Assembly (NCBI GenBank): GCA_964017185.1
Contig: OZ024870.1
Span: 57,848,312-57,912,311 of the forward strand
Reading direction: 5' to 3'
Length of the DNA stretch: 64,000 bases
Source: Rugalucina vietnamica
Lineage: Eukaryota > Mollusca > Bivalvia > Lucinida > Lucinidae
In this document: in pieces, positions 31,801 to 40,980 of the stretch
Numbering within the stretch: position 1 is the stretch's first letter
Layout: every line of letters begins with the position of its first letter
Made by a program: the position numbers and the translations under genes
Notes under the pieces: generated by a model
Told to the model about the DNA's origin: nothing
The model's database searches: none
Seen by the model: the letters and a program-made list of their open reading frames with translations, nothing else

Positions 31801-33386
31801 TAAATGCCGACTATATAAGCAAATACACTGTTATTTTTTGTTGATAAAATGTGAGAATCCTTTGCATTATTTTTTCAACAAAAAAATAACAGTGTATTTG
31901 TAATATTAATGTTTGAAATTTTAACGAAACGTTAACTAACGACGTCGTCAATTTTGAACAACTGGGCCCTGATTTATAATGTTGCATTTGTAATTTTCCC
32001 TTAACTTTGACATTCACTTTGCTAGCCATATAAAGTCTTGTACAATTTATTGTTTGCTTGTGTATTTTTACATGCAGTGTCACTATTTTGATACTTTTTG
32101 CTAGCCATATTTGAGCCACCTCATGGGAAAACCAACAATCTGCATAGGCAAAAACAAAGACGCAGATCAGCTTCTCAGTAACTGCAAAGCTGATCAGCGC
32201 CTTTGTTTTCGCTACACGTATAGTACATCCCCTCTTCTTCTTAAATCTGAAATTTCAAGCTTCTAGCCTGCTTCTGTGACTGTACAGGCCGGTTTGTGTC
32301 AGACCTGCTCAGAAACCACATTGTTGGTTTTTCCACGAGGTGGCTCATTTAAGAGCTTGTGCTCTATACCTGTTGGTGAACCCGAGGACCTTGTTTCAGA
32401 AGTTTTTGGTGGATCTAGTAAATCAGCTAGCTCTGGTTGGTTAATGGCAGTGGTACGGAGAGCGGCTGCCAGCTGTCGACAACCATCTTTCTTTCTGATG
32501 AGATGACCATGCAGGATCTGTACAGCCTGGTTACGAGAGTGCTGCCTCTGCCGAGTCATTATTTCTTCCTGTAAGTACAGTCATAGAGTTGTTACACAAG
32601 TGGTGTGCTATTACCACAGTACTTTATTACTTCCCCATTCGCTGAAATACATGACTTTGGTAGTAAACAGTTGCATTCTGAATCTGATGGACATTTCATT
32701 ACTTTCAGTGTTTGTCAAGCGATATTGTTTTCTTTCGTGGACTGATACAAGTCTAGGTTTCCAAGGCTCATGTAAATTTTGTTAAAAAAGAACATGAAAG
32801 TTTAACCACAGGCGCTTGAAGTTATATTAGTGACCCAAAAATCATCAGATTTATGGTAGTGTCTAAGGTCAATATATATATTGACTTACACTATGATTAT
32901 AATTATATATAGGACTTCAAGCGCCTGTGGTTTAACCTTTTGTTCTAAAGCTGCAGAGAAATTACAGCAATGGCATCAGTTACCTGAAGACTTTGAAGGC
33001 TTATGATAATTGAGCCGCATCATGACAAAACCAGATTTTTGCCTAAATGCGAAAACAAAGGCGCAGATCATCTTCGCAGTAACTGTGAAGCTGATCATTG
33101 CCTTTGTTTTTGATACACGGCTAACACAATTTTCCTTCTTCTTAAATCCGAAATTTCAAGCTCCTAGCCTTCTTCTGTGACTGTACAAGTCGTTTTTGTG
33201 TCAGACCTGGTCAGAAACCCCAAAGACCAGTTTTCTCGCATTGTGGCTCAATTTGTGTAGCAGACTTACAGAATTGTAATCACCCAGGCAAGTTAAGTGT
33301 GGCAGGAGTTGACTTGGATCGAGATGGGCCACAAACGTCGGCAGGTTCTCTCGGAATCTCATTCTCATTGGCTCTTCAAAATCCAT
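27097..33386 (-). CDS. MAVS-like: MAVS-like CARD-Death-tail-anchor adaptor, four exons
   Basis: Exons on the minus strand: 33386-33270, 32568-32370, 31505-31317, 28886-27097. All junctions are GT/AG and the phases (0, 1, 1) join without a shift, giving 764 residues. An in-frame TGA lies 12 bases before the ATG. Domains: CARD at about 8-92; Death domain at about 137-222 with NNWMKFAAQLD, SEIDDFEKQ and IDDWVQKQNPT; a long low-complexity Ser/Asn/Glu-rich region; four degenerate SGTNEGR repeats at about 660-745; a hydrophobic GIGVAAGVLMMAAY segment with NKMK at the very end, as in a tail anchor. In animals a CARD plus a C-terminal mitochondrial anchor is the plan of MAVS, which relays RIG-I-like receptor signals. 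The Death domain, most like MyD88/IRAK/Pelle types by eye, is extra to the vertebrate plan. Function is inferred from architecture only. Confidence 0.8.
29110..31098 (+). repeat. Long interspersed repeat in MAVS-like intron 3
   Basis: Same family as 22670-24206: starts AGGACCAATGGTCCTGTAAA and ends with the AGCTCACCTTGTGAGC/GGCTCAGGTGAGCT hairpin. TCAAGGTCA occurs at 29371 and 29818. It is interrupted at about 30202-30663 by a separate fold-back element, as comparison with 23765-23790 shows. Confidence 0.83.
30202..30663. mobile_element. Fold-back element with one left and three right arms
   Basis: The left arm (30301-30370) contains CTACCATAGTAAAATCCCAA. Its reverse complement follows three times in tandem with a 65-bp period, starting at 30371, 30436 and 30501. 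The arms also contain an internal AAGCTTTTTGAAAAAGCTT palindrome. It sits inside the surrounding interspersed repeat. Confidence 0.85.
31180..31290 (+). mobile_element. MITE-A copy 23, decayed fragment
   Basis: Recognisable words only: AAGCCACATAATGAGAAAA, AACTGCACAGTAACC, CTTCTAAATCTTTCGTCTA. The hairpin is lost. In MAVS-like intron 3, about 30 bp from exon 3. Confidence 0.55.
31317..31505 (-). CDS. MAVS-like: MAVS-like exon 3: linker and Death domain start
   Basis: Sixty-three codons, phase 1 in and 1 out, acceptor TTTCAG and donor GTAAGT. After an acidic linker it encodes STLLLKLPASVIYVYKMLDL and NNWMKFAAQLD, the first helices of a Death domain. Confidence 0.82.
31744..31970. mobile_element. 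MITE-C copy with inner palindrome
   Basis: Ends GGACCCAGTTGTTCAAAGC and TTTTGAACAACTGGGCCCT, then TTAACGATATCGTTAA and AACGACGTCGTC. The centre carries its own inverted pair, ACTGTTATTTTTTGTTGA and CAAAAAAATAACAGT. In MAVS-like intron 2. Confidence 0.83.
32112..32347 (+). mobile_element. MITE-A copy 24
   Basis: Hairpin core CTTCTCAG/CTGCAAAG with mismatches. Its right end is 22 bp from the MAVS-like exon 2 boundary at 32370. Confidence 0.85.
32370..32568 (-). CDS. MAVS-like: MAVS-like exon 2: CARD C-terminal part
   Basis: Acceptor CTTACAG, donor GTATAG, phase 0 in and 1 out. It encodes EEIMTRQRQHSRNQAVQILH, then GHLIRKKDGCRQLAAALRTT and PELADLLD, fitting CARD helices 3-6. A Ser/Pro/Thr linker follows. 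A MITE-A copy lies 22 bp beyond the donor side. Confidence 0.82.
32802..32935. mobile_element. 125-bp MITE with TTAA flanks (piggyBac-like)
   Basis: The left arm CCACAGGCGCTTGAAGT and right arm ACTTCAAGCGCCTGTGG (separated by one or two bases) are inverted repeats. TTAA flanks the element at 32802-32805 and 32932-32935. The centre GTCAATATATATATTGAC is palindromic. No open frame. In MAVS-like intron 1. Confidence 0.75.
33011..33250 (+). mobile_element. MITE-A copy 25
   Basis: Hairpin core CTTCGCAG/CTGTGAAG. Right end TGTGGCTCA, 19 bp from MAVS-like exon 1. Confidence 0.85.
33270..33386 (-). CDS. MAVS-like: MAVS-like exon 1: CARD N-terminal part
   Basis: Thirty-nine codons beginning MDFEEPMRMRFRENLPTFVA and ending HLTCLGDYNS, with donor GTAAGT. 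The FRENLPTFVAHLDPSQLLPHL pattern fits CARD helices 1-2. A MITE-A copy ends 19 bp inside the intron. Confidence 0.82.
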
Positions 33387-33554
33387 ATTGTCAATTCAAC
33401 TAAAACAAACAAAAAATATTTTTACCTTTACAAATCTGTTTGGAAATTTTCATGTGACTTTAATATTTTTCAAATTTAATTGTTTTATACATTAATTTTC
33501 AGGTTTGAGGAAAGGTGGAAACGCCAAGTTCTGTGACTTTCTATTTAAGATCAC

Positions 33555-33757
33555 AACGAACCAACTGCAACCCAACTACTGTCTGTACACCATCTTAAAG
33601 AAACTGCATTTTTCAAAATCTCACTTTTCTGTAACACCACAAGAAAAATATGTCCATGCCGTCTTTTTGCAATCCAAAAGTCGCAAAAAGTACCACAAAA
33701 AATTGAAAATCGGTTCACTAATAAAATTATTATGCCCCAAAACTATTTTGAATAGGC
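33555..33757. repeat. Left member of a 190-bp inverted repeat pair
   Basis: Sequence around CTGTACACCATCTTAAAG and GCATTTTTCAAAATCTCACT reappears reverse-complemented at 36406-36606. A 96-residue open frame at 33505-33795 overlaps it, but no domain is recognisable, so I do not call a gene. Confidence 0.7.
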
Positions 33758-33858
33758 CTTATGCATGTGCAAGGGAGGTAATCCAAACACCTTAAAATTG
33801 ATAATTATTATCAATTTTAAGGTGTTTGGATAACCTCCCTTGCACATGCATATGGCTT
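33758..33858. repeat. About 100-bp near-perfect palindrome
   Basis: The arms run from TATGCATGTGCAAGGGAGGT through CACCTTAAAATTGATAA to the centre near 33808, then back through TTATCAATTTTAAGGTG to CCTTGCACATGCATA. Mismatches are very few. Confidence 0.88.
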
Positions 33859-33925
33859 TTTTAAAGCAAATCTGTGGAGTGATTGTGTTTGGTGCATGGC
33901 TATGCATACAATACAGTTTAACAGA

Positions 33926-34225
33926 AGCGAGGTAGCCGAGTGGTTAGCGCACTGGCTTCTTGTGCTAGAGGTCCTGGGTTCGATCCCCACCGGCGGCGAG
34001 GAAAATTTGTTGGTCCGAACACGCTTCCCTTTGTGTTATTTGTAGGAATGACATGATACAGTGTGCCGTCCTTCGGATCGCGACGTTAACTGGAGGCCCC
34101 CTGTGCAGGGACAGTCATCCCCTGTGCAGGTTAAAGATCCCTACACAGGTTCTATCCTCATGCATGTAGGCTCATCCTGCAAACACACCCGAGTGTACAA
34201 TGTACACCTCCCAAGAATAATCAGA
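33926..34225 (+). mobile_element. tRNA-derived SINE
   Basis: The head GAGGTAGCCGAGTGGTTAGC fits an A box and GGGTTCGATCCCC a B box, as in a Ser/Leu-type tRNA. A body with GACGTTAACTGGAGGCCCCC and GGTTAAAGATCCC follows, recalling the conserved central domains of metazoan SINEs. I cannot name the family with certainty. Confidence 0.78.
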
Positions 34226-34365
34226 CATTGATTGATGGGAGTAACAGGAAAACAAACAAAACAGTTTTGTTTTGGTTTGGTGCATTTTAAATGCAAAATG
34301 GCCAATTTAGATTTTTTCCAGGAAAATAGTTACTTCCCTTGCTGGCATTTTTACAATGGAATAAG

Positions 34366-36404
34366 AGCTGTCGCAGGACAGCGTGCTCGACTGCTTCTGA
34401 CCTTTGTCAAACATAAGGCCAAACCCGACCAGTAACCCAAAGCATTATGCTCATACATCTTTTTGCCTTGATGCAATAAGGCAAAATCACTGAACCATGA
34501 AAGTTAACTATAACTACCTAAGATTCACTCATATTGTGAAAGAAGTGTGTTCATATACCAACTGAGTGCCAAGACACAAGGCAAAATCACTGAACCGTGA
34601 AAAAAGGTCACACTGACCTATAAGTATTGCAGGGTCAAAGGTCTAGTGATACGTACTCATAATGTGAAAGAAAAATGATCATATACCCTTTCAGTGTTGA
34701 GATATAAAGCAAAATCACTGAACCATGAAATTAGGTCATAGTGACCTATAAGTATGTTTGGGTTAAAGGTGTGGTCATACTCATTCATAATCAGAAAGAA
34801 GTATGAAAAAATACCAACTGAGTGTCAAGATATAAGGCAAAATCACTGAACCATGAAATTAGGTCACAGTGACCCAGGAATACTTTACTGTCAAAGGTCT
34901 TGTCATACTCATACATATCATGTAAGAAGTATGTTCATATACCAATTGAGTGCCGAGATATAAAGACAAATCACTGAACCGTGAAATTAGGTCATATTGA
35001 CCTAGGACTACTTTAGGGTCAAAGGTCTTGTCATATGCAAACATAGTGTGAAAGAAGTTTGTTCATAAACCACTTGAGTGCCGAGATATAAGGCAAAGTC
35101 ACTGAACCGTGAAATTAGGTCACAGTGACCTATAAGTATATTGGGGTCAAAGGTCTGGTCATACTCACTCATAATCTGAAAAAAGTATGAAAATATACTA
35201 ATTGAGTGTAAAGATATAAGGCAAAATCAGTGAACCGTGAAATTAGGTCACAGTGACCTAGGACTACTTCAGGGTCAAAGGTCTTGTCATACGCAAACAT
35301 ACTTTGAAAGAAGTTTGTCCATAAACCATTTGAGTACCGAGATATAAGGCAAAATCACTGGACCATGAAATTAGGTCACAGTGACCTATAAGTATATTGC
35401 TGTCAAAGTTCTGGTCATACTCTCTCATAATCTGAAAAAAGTATGAAAATATACTAATTGAGTGTCAAGATATAAGGCAAAATCACTGAACCTTGAAATT
35501 AGGTCACAGTGACCTATAAGTATATTGGGGTCAAAGGCCTGGTCGTACTAACTCATAATCTGAAAGAAGTAAGAAAATATACTAATTGAGTGTCAAGATA
35601 TAAGGCAAAATCACTGAACCATTAAGAAATAAAAAGAAAAATAATTCGGGGAGTTCTAGATTTTGACCTCTAGCCCCGCCCCCCTGACTCCGACCCAGAG
35701 GTCCCATGTCATGGAACCTAAAGTGTATGAAGTATGAATGCTTTATGATAAGTTGTTGTCAAGATATGCCTCCTTGTAAAAGTTACACAGCAGTACATCT
35801 ATTTTTAGTGTTCTAGTTTTTAACCTCCAGCTCCACCCCCCAGGCATGGACCCAGGGGCCCGATGCCATGGAATGAAACTCAACCCTACAGGGTACCTAT
35901 GGTCCAAGTATGAAAGCCCTCTGATAAAAAGTTTTCAAGATATAGACTTCTAGAATACTATATCACAGAAAAGCCATTATTATTAATGGTGTTCTAGATT
36001 TTAACCTCTAGCCCCACCCCCTGGCATGGACCCAGGGATCTGATGCCATGGAATGAAAGCCGACCCTACAGGGTGTCAATGGCCCAAGTATCAATGCTTT
36101 CTGATGAGTGGTTGTCAAGATATGGACTTCTAGAAAACTTTAACACAAGAATTGCCATTTTTGAAGGTGTTCTAGATTTTAACCTCCAGCCCCACCCCCT
36201 GGCCTGGACCCAGGGGCCCGATGCCATGGAATGAAAGCTAACCCTACAGGGTATCTATGGTCCAAGTATGAATGCTTTCTGATGAGTGGTTGTCAAGATA
36301 TGGACTTCTAGAAAACTTTAACGCAAGTGTGACGCGCACGGAAACGGGAACGTGGACGACTGGGGTGACTGCAATAGCTCTATGCACTTCGTGCAGTCGA
36401 GCTA
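34366..36404 (+). repeat. Interspersed repeat with ERE-like array and 165-bp units
   Basis: Starts TAAGAGCTGTCGCAGGACAG and ends CTCTATGCACTTCGTGCAGT followed by CGAGCT; both ends carry hairpins like those of the repeat at 14435-15382. The left half is a 128-bp tandem array (34480-35630). The right half (35640-36330) has four diverged units with TAGCCCCACCCCCTGG and ATGCCATGGAATGAAA, related in inverse to the repeat at 11098. Short open frames inside reflect the unit repeats, not genes. Confidence 0.82.
34581..35628. repeat. 128-bp tandem array, eight ERE-like palindromes
   Basis: AGGTCA-NNN-TGACCT stands at 34605, 34733, 34989, 35117, 35245, 35373 and 35501. A copy with one changed base (TGACCC) is at 34861. 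Successive sites are exactly 128 bp apart. Each unit also has GCAAAATCACTGAACC and a GGGTCAAAGGTCTGGTCAT-like segment. A shorter degenerate unit precedes the array at 34481. Confidence 0.9.
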
Positions 36405-36405
36405 A

Positions 36406-36606
36406 AAAAGCCCTATTCAAAATTATTTTCTGGCATAAAATTTTTATTTGTCAACAGATTTCAAAATTTTTGAGGCACTTTTTTTAAAAGGCTTTTGGAA
36501 TGCAAAATGGTGACATGGTAATATTTTTCTCGAGGTCTTTCAGAAAAGTGAGATTTTGAAAAATGCAGTTTCTGGAAGATGGTGTATAGACAGTAGGTCA
36601 GCCCAA
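36406..36606. repeat. Right member of the 190-bp inverted repeat pair
   Basis: Reverse complement resembles 33555-33757, sharing ACCATCTT, GAAACTGCATTTTTCAAAAT and CTCACTTTTCTG. Together the pair could be the long inverted ends of a larger element that has collected insertions. Confidence 0.7.
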
Positions 36607-37100
36607 CCATTTGAATGTAGAATTCCTCTTTGATTGACATGACCAGCTGATGACGTTCCTGTCATTCTGTACATCTTTCTATGACACTAACTGCCAGGGC
36701 TACAACCCAACATGATCTGAGCAGAGTTACCTAGACATATTGTTGAAACCACTTCATTGCTTAAAAACTAGAAAAATCCAGAATCTGAACTTAAGATGAC
36801 TGGCACCAATGAATGTCATATATTTTGGACTTTGGTCCATATTTTTCAATAAATTTATTAAAGTATCTGATATCATCATATAAATTTATTATAGATTAAG
36901 GTTTATAAAATCATGTACAATTCTCGAACTTCTGTTACCATAGCTGATGATTAATCCGTTATTCATTTCATTTATTTACAAACCTTTCTCACTTGCTTTT
37001 GGCTTTGTTGACGTTATGGAATACCAAAGCTATATTTGGCGCCATATGTCAAATTTCCAATAATCGCTGTTTCTCGCTTTCCGATTGATTTGACATGCAA
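36607..37100. other. Intergenic, nothing recognised
   Basis: AT-rich, no supported gene. Lies between the inverted repeat and LINE fragments. Confidence 0.4.
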
Positions 37101-37129
37101 GAGCCGGGCACCAATACTTTTGTCGCGCT

Positions 37130-37282
37130 TGTTTGATTGATTCGCGATTTTTCAACGCCCGGGTCTGGCGTAGAGTATGATGTAGTTTCTTTCCCACAGA
37201 CTATCAGGGACTGGAATTACCTCCCTGACTCTACTGCTGAAATTCAGATGATTTTGTGTCCAAGTTCATTCACTAGTGCGTT
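37130..37282 (+). pseudogene. LINE C-terminal fragment
   Basis: One frame reads TIRDWNYLPDSTAEIQM, the R-W-N-x-L-P block typical of LINE reverse transcriptase C-termini. It is interrupted by the LTR element that follows. No active-site motif is present. Confidence 0.6.
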
Positions 37283-37720
37283 CTAGTGTAGCAAACAGCC
37301 GAGTCGAGCCACAGAAACCCCGTCGGTGGAAAAGCATGCTCAGCCACCAAGGGTGGTTTACTGCGCTATATACCCAACACTTGCTCGATTCACAAAGTCT
37401 CGAGTTTGAAATTTGCATAGTTCCAAGCCTTTAGGGAGGCTATCACGTCACATTACTTCCCCCTTCGAGAAGACTCGTCCCGAGTCTTGGCCTGGGGACT
37501 ACATGGGTAAGGCAACTCCTGTCCGGCAGTTGTCATTATCCCACCGCTGCCACCAAATGTAGCGAACAGCCGTGTCGAGCCACAGAAAACCCGTCGGTGG
37601 AAAAGCATACTCATCCATCAAGGGTGGTTTACTGCGCTATATACCCAACACTTACTCGATTCACAAAGTCTCGAGTTTGAAATTTGCATATTTCCAAGGG
37701 AGGCTATCCCGTCACACTAG
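37283..37720 (-). mobile_element. TRIM-like miniature LTR retrotransposon
   Basis: Two direct LTRs (37287-37452 and 37558-37716, about 160 bp, clearly diverged) flank 105 bp of internal sequence. The element is flanked by CTAG on both sides. On the minus strand the LTRs run TGTGACG...CTACA. A primer-site-like TTTGGTGGCAGCGGTGGG follows the 5' LTR and a purine tract GAAGGGGGAAG precedes the 3' LTR. No protein coding. It inserted into a LINE fragment. Confidence 0.85.
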
Positions 37721-38029
37721 GGACTACTTTTCTCCCCATAAGAGCCCTTAGTGAAATAATGTCATTTGGCGTGTCACCAGTAAACTATTCAGATTCAGAT
37801 TCAGATGCTTGCCCGATAAAATATCGACAAGAAATGCTAGTTGTAGAACACATGTTGTCCTCATGTGGTAAATGACACGAAAGCAATCCGATGCAGCAAA
37901 TCAAAGAGTTATACTTGCAACTGCTGCAAAACCGAAGTCCCACAGCCAACGCAACACGTCATAACTTCAATATTTTTTTTTATCTCTCTTCCATTCCGGC
38001 ATACATGTAGCCAAGCCATTTGATGACCT

Positions 38030-38640
38030 GTGAAAAAGGCACCCCAACAAATAAATGTACTCAGACCAGGGAAGTGAAATATACACTTCCCTGTTCAGAC
38101 GCATAAGAAAGTATCTTAACTTTGAGTCTCGGAAAGCGGTGTATCATGCCTTTATAATGTCTACTTTTAATTTTTGCTCCCCTGGTTTGGCATTTTTGTT
38201 CAAAGTCAAATACAGAGAAATTAGAGAGGATTCATTTCAGAGCATTAGAATTTATTTTTCAAGACTTTGAAGCCTCTTATGATGACCTTATTAGTAGAGC
38301 AGGCACTACCACCCTTCATTTATCCCGTTTAAGAGGCATTGCTATTGAAACTTTTGAGATTATTTATGGTGAATCCCCAGTATATTTACAACATTTTATG
38401 ACATTGAAAAAATCAAATTATAATTTTAGACACACACCCTCTTGACATTCCCAGAGTTAGAAGTACAAAGTATCGAAATAACTCTTTTAGTTTCCAAGCA
38501 GCTAAACTCTGGAACGATCTGCCAGAGGAAGCTAGGAAGATTACTTCATTCAATATACTTAAAGAATTCATTACAAATTGGAAAGGAGTCAGCTGCAAAT
38601 GCAGCATGTGCAAATGATGAACCTCAGTGTCTCATCTTGG
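38030..38640 (+). pseudogene. LINE reverse transcriptase C-terminal fragment
   Basis: Frames broken by shifts read LFRRIRKYLNFESRKAVYHA, then SYDDLISRAGTTTLHLSRLR, FEIIYGESPVYLQ and FQAAKLWNDLPEEARKITSF. This is the post-catalytic region of a LINE RT, ending in a WNDLP block. At least two frameshifts. Family differs from the LINE at 535-3475. Confidence 0.75.
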
Positions 38641-38649
38641 GTGTACTTT

Positions 38650-39770
38650 TGCTTTCGTGATAAGCATTGCCTCTGTTTTTATTTCGCTCTACAGAATAGT
38701 GCTTGTCTGCCTTTCGACCTAAGATGGCCCGCTGAGATTCTTATATATCGATTCAATTGCAGATTTTATGATTTATTCTAAACTTTTATTTCTAAATACA
38801 TAGATCTGCTGGTCAGACTCATTTATCATACTCTTACAAAATTGTTTATATGTAAAAGAAAAATACTGTGATATTTTATATGTTTGCATGCATATCTGTG
38901 CATATATTTATGTGTTAGTTAGTCGGTTGAAAAAGCTCTTAGGAGCTTATGTTATCATGCTTTGTTACCGACTCAAAACTTGACTTGAGCCTTAAGATTT
39001 GTTTCCTGTACAATGTCTGAAAAGAGAACAAAAGAAATCTGACTTCTCATTTTCACACTGGTCGTCACTATAAATGGCAGGCCGCGTTAACAAATATCTA
39101 GATCTAGCCTTTAATAATTTTCTTCGTTATTGTCAACATGCCTTACGAAGTAAGAGGTATATCTGTTTCAAGACAAAAAGAAAGAAAGTAAAACGTATAC
39201 CTGGCCCGACAAACTTTGACACTGTGCACGGCACGTCAAGGATTCAAACTCACCTTTAAGTTCGCGGACATGGGTTCTTCAATGACGTAGTCAGTAACAT
39301 GTATCGGACTCAGATATAAGATGAGTCGAGAGAAATCTATTCTCAAATATCGAAGTCGCCCTTGAGTCTGATACCTGAATCACCACCCTACAACCAAAGA
39401 ATGCAACATAGAACTTTACCGACGATAACTGGGTTAAATACTGAGCATCGAGTCTGCAGCATAATGTTTCAACTATATGCTACCCTGTAGACGGTCAATG
39501 AGATTTTTGAAAAGATCAGATACGTTAAGTTTCCCAATGATTTTCTTAATTTTTATGTTAAACCTACTTAATATTCAGGTTTAGAGGTGTCATGTTGCAG
39601 TCCTGTTGCAGTTTTTGTTGATCGACATGAAAATTTTCATCGACTTCGTAGCGTTCGCTACACTTTGAAACCGATTTGCAAAACCTATGGTATAAGTTGT
39701 TTACATGAGAAGACGCTATTGCAAAATGGATGAAATGGGAACGAGGAACGCCGAGGGCCATTACCACTGA
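38650..39770. other. Intergenic, nothing recognised
   Basis: Probable LINE 3' tail at first, then AT-rich sequence. No supported gene. Confidence 0.4.
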
Positions 39771-39772
39771 AA

Positions 39773-39913
39773 CAGTAACATCACGAAAACATGTCCGTGT
39801 AATATATACCCCCTTGAACCCCACTTTTATATAGCAAAACTGGGGTATGCAGGGGTATACCTATTTTTCTTATTTTTGCTCCAAAACATAGATTGTGGGT
39901 ACTCGTTAGAACA
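39773..39913 (-). mobile_element. MITE-B copy d, half element
   Basis: ACATCACGAAAACATGTCCG through ATATACCCCCTTGAACCCCA to GTGGGTACTCGTTAGAAC. Stops at the centre of the family's hairpin, so the other half is missing. Confidence 0.75.
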
Positions 39914-40439
39914 TATAAATGTTAATCATGTGAAAGCAATAAACTATTGACAAGAAAGAAGATGGGTCATAATACTCAATAAAAGCAGCTATATGTCACC
40001 TTTTATGATATCACACTGTTCCGATTTTGGCATACGAAGGCCATACGAATATGAAATTTTGAATTCGCACGATTTTCGTCACGAATTTGGTGGAAAGCCA
40101 ATGTTGAGCCGAAGTATGTATGAAGCCTACCGAAGGTCACACGATGGACACATGAATACCACACGTTTATACCCGAAGTACCCACGAATACTCACGAACG
40201 ATATAAGAAGTGGTAGTTTTGCATACGACGTTGATGCTTTGTTTAAACATACTTTATTTCAAGATTATTTACAATATAGACATACATACATACATTAACT
40301 ACAAGAATATACGTTTGAAAAAGGATAAGAACGGAAGCAAGTTGCCGCATCTCCAATATATATTTCTTACATACAAGGAACTTACGCATTCTTGAAGGCG
40401 CGGATGTTGGCGTTATGTGGTCAAACGTGGTCGAGGAAA

Positions 40440-40570
40440 CATGAGAGCCCGAAGAAAACCATTGAACCTGGACGGGCGACCACTACCCTGCCACATGCCC
40501 TGGCCCGGATTTAAACCTAGACCGCAGAGGTGACACCCGAGTGCGTTATCTACTACGCTATTTAGTTTTC
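40440..40570 (-). mobile_element. tRNA-derived SINE head (minus strand)
   Basis: On the minus strand AAATAGCGTAGTAGATAACG resembles an A box and TCTAGGTTTAAATCCGG a B box, about 35 bp apart. The adjoining body was not resolved. Confidence 0.55.
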
Positions 40571-40744
40571 TGATCCACTCCAAAATTTCCCTCCAAGGTT
40601 TCACTCCAAGAATCCACTCCAATACTACAGTCCATTACTCCACTCCAAAGACCCCAATCCATAAAATACACGGTGCCTACTGTAGGCTGGAGAATGAACG
40701 AGCCCCAATATCAGACGCCCCTGCTGATTGAACGACAACAGAGA

Positions 40745-40980
40745 TGAGCCGCCGCATGGGAAACCCAACAATCTGCATAGACGAAAACAAAGGCGCGGAT
40801 CAGCTTCGCAGTAACTGCGAAGCTGATCAGCGCCTTTGTTTTCGCTACAAGGATAGTACAATTCATCTACTTTCTAAATCCAAAATTTCCAGCCTCTAAC
40901 CATCTTCTGTGACTATACAGCCCGGTTTGTGTCGGACCTGGTCGAAACCCAAATTGTTGGTTTTCTCATGCACAGGCTCA
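40745..40980 (+). mobile_element. MITE-A copy 26
   Basis: Hairpin core CTTCGCAG/CTGCGAAG, perfect stem. It is the only MITE-A copy seen between 33.3 and 52.3 kb. Confidence 0.87.

Noticed and set aside
33505-33795. A 96-codon open frame after an apparent TTTTCAG acceptor
   Set aside because: It overlaps one member of an inverted repeat pair and has no recognisable domain or matching donor phase.
33926-34000. A functional tRNA gene
   Set aside because: A and B boxes are present, but the sequence continues into a SINE body and the acceptor stem does not close well.
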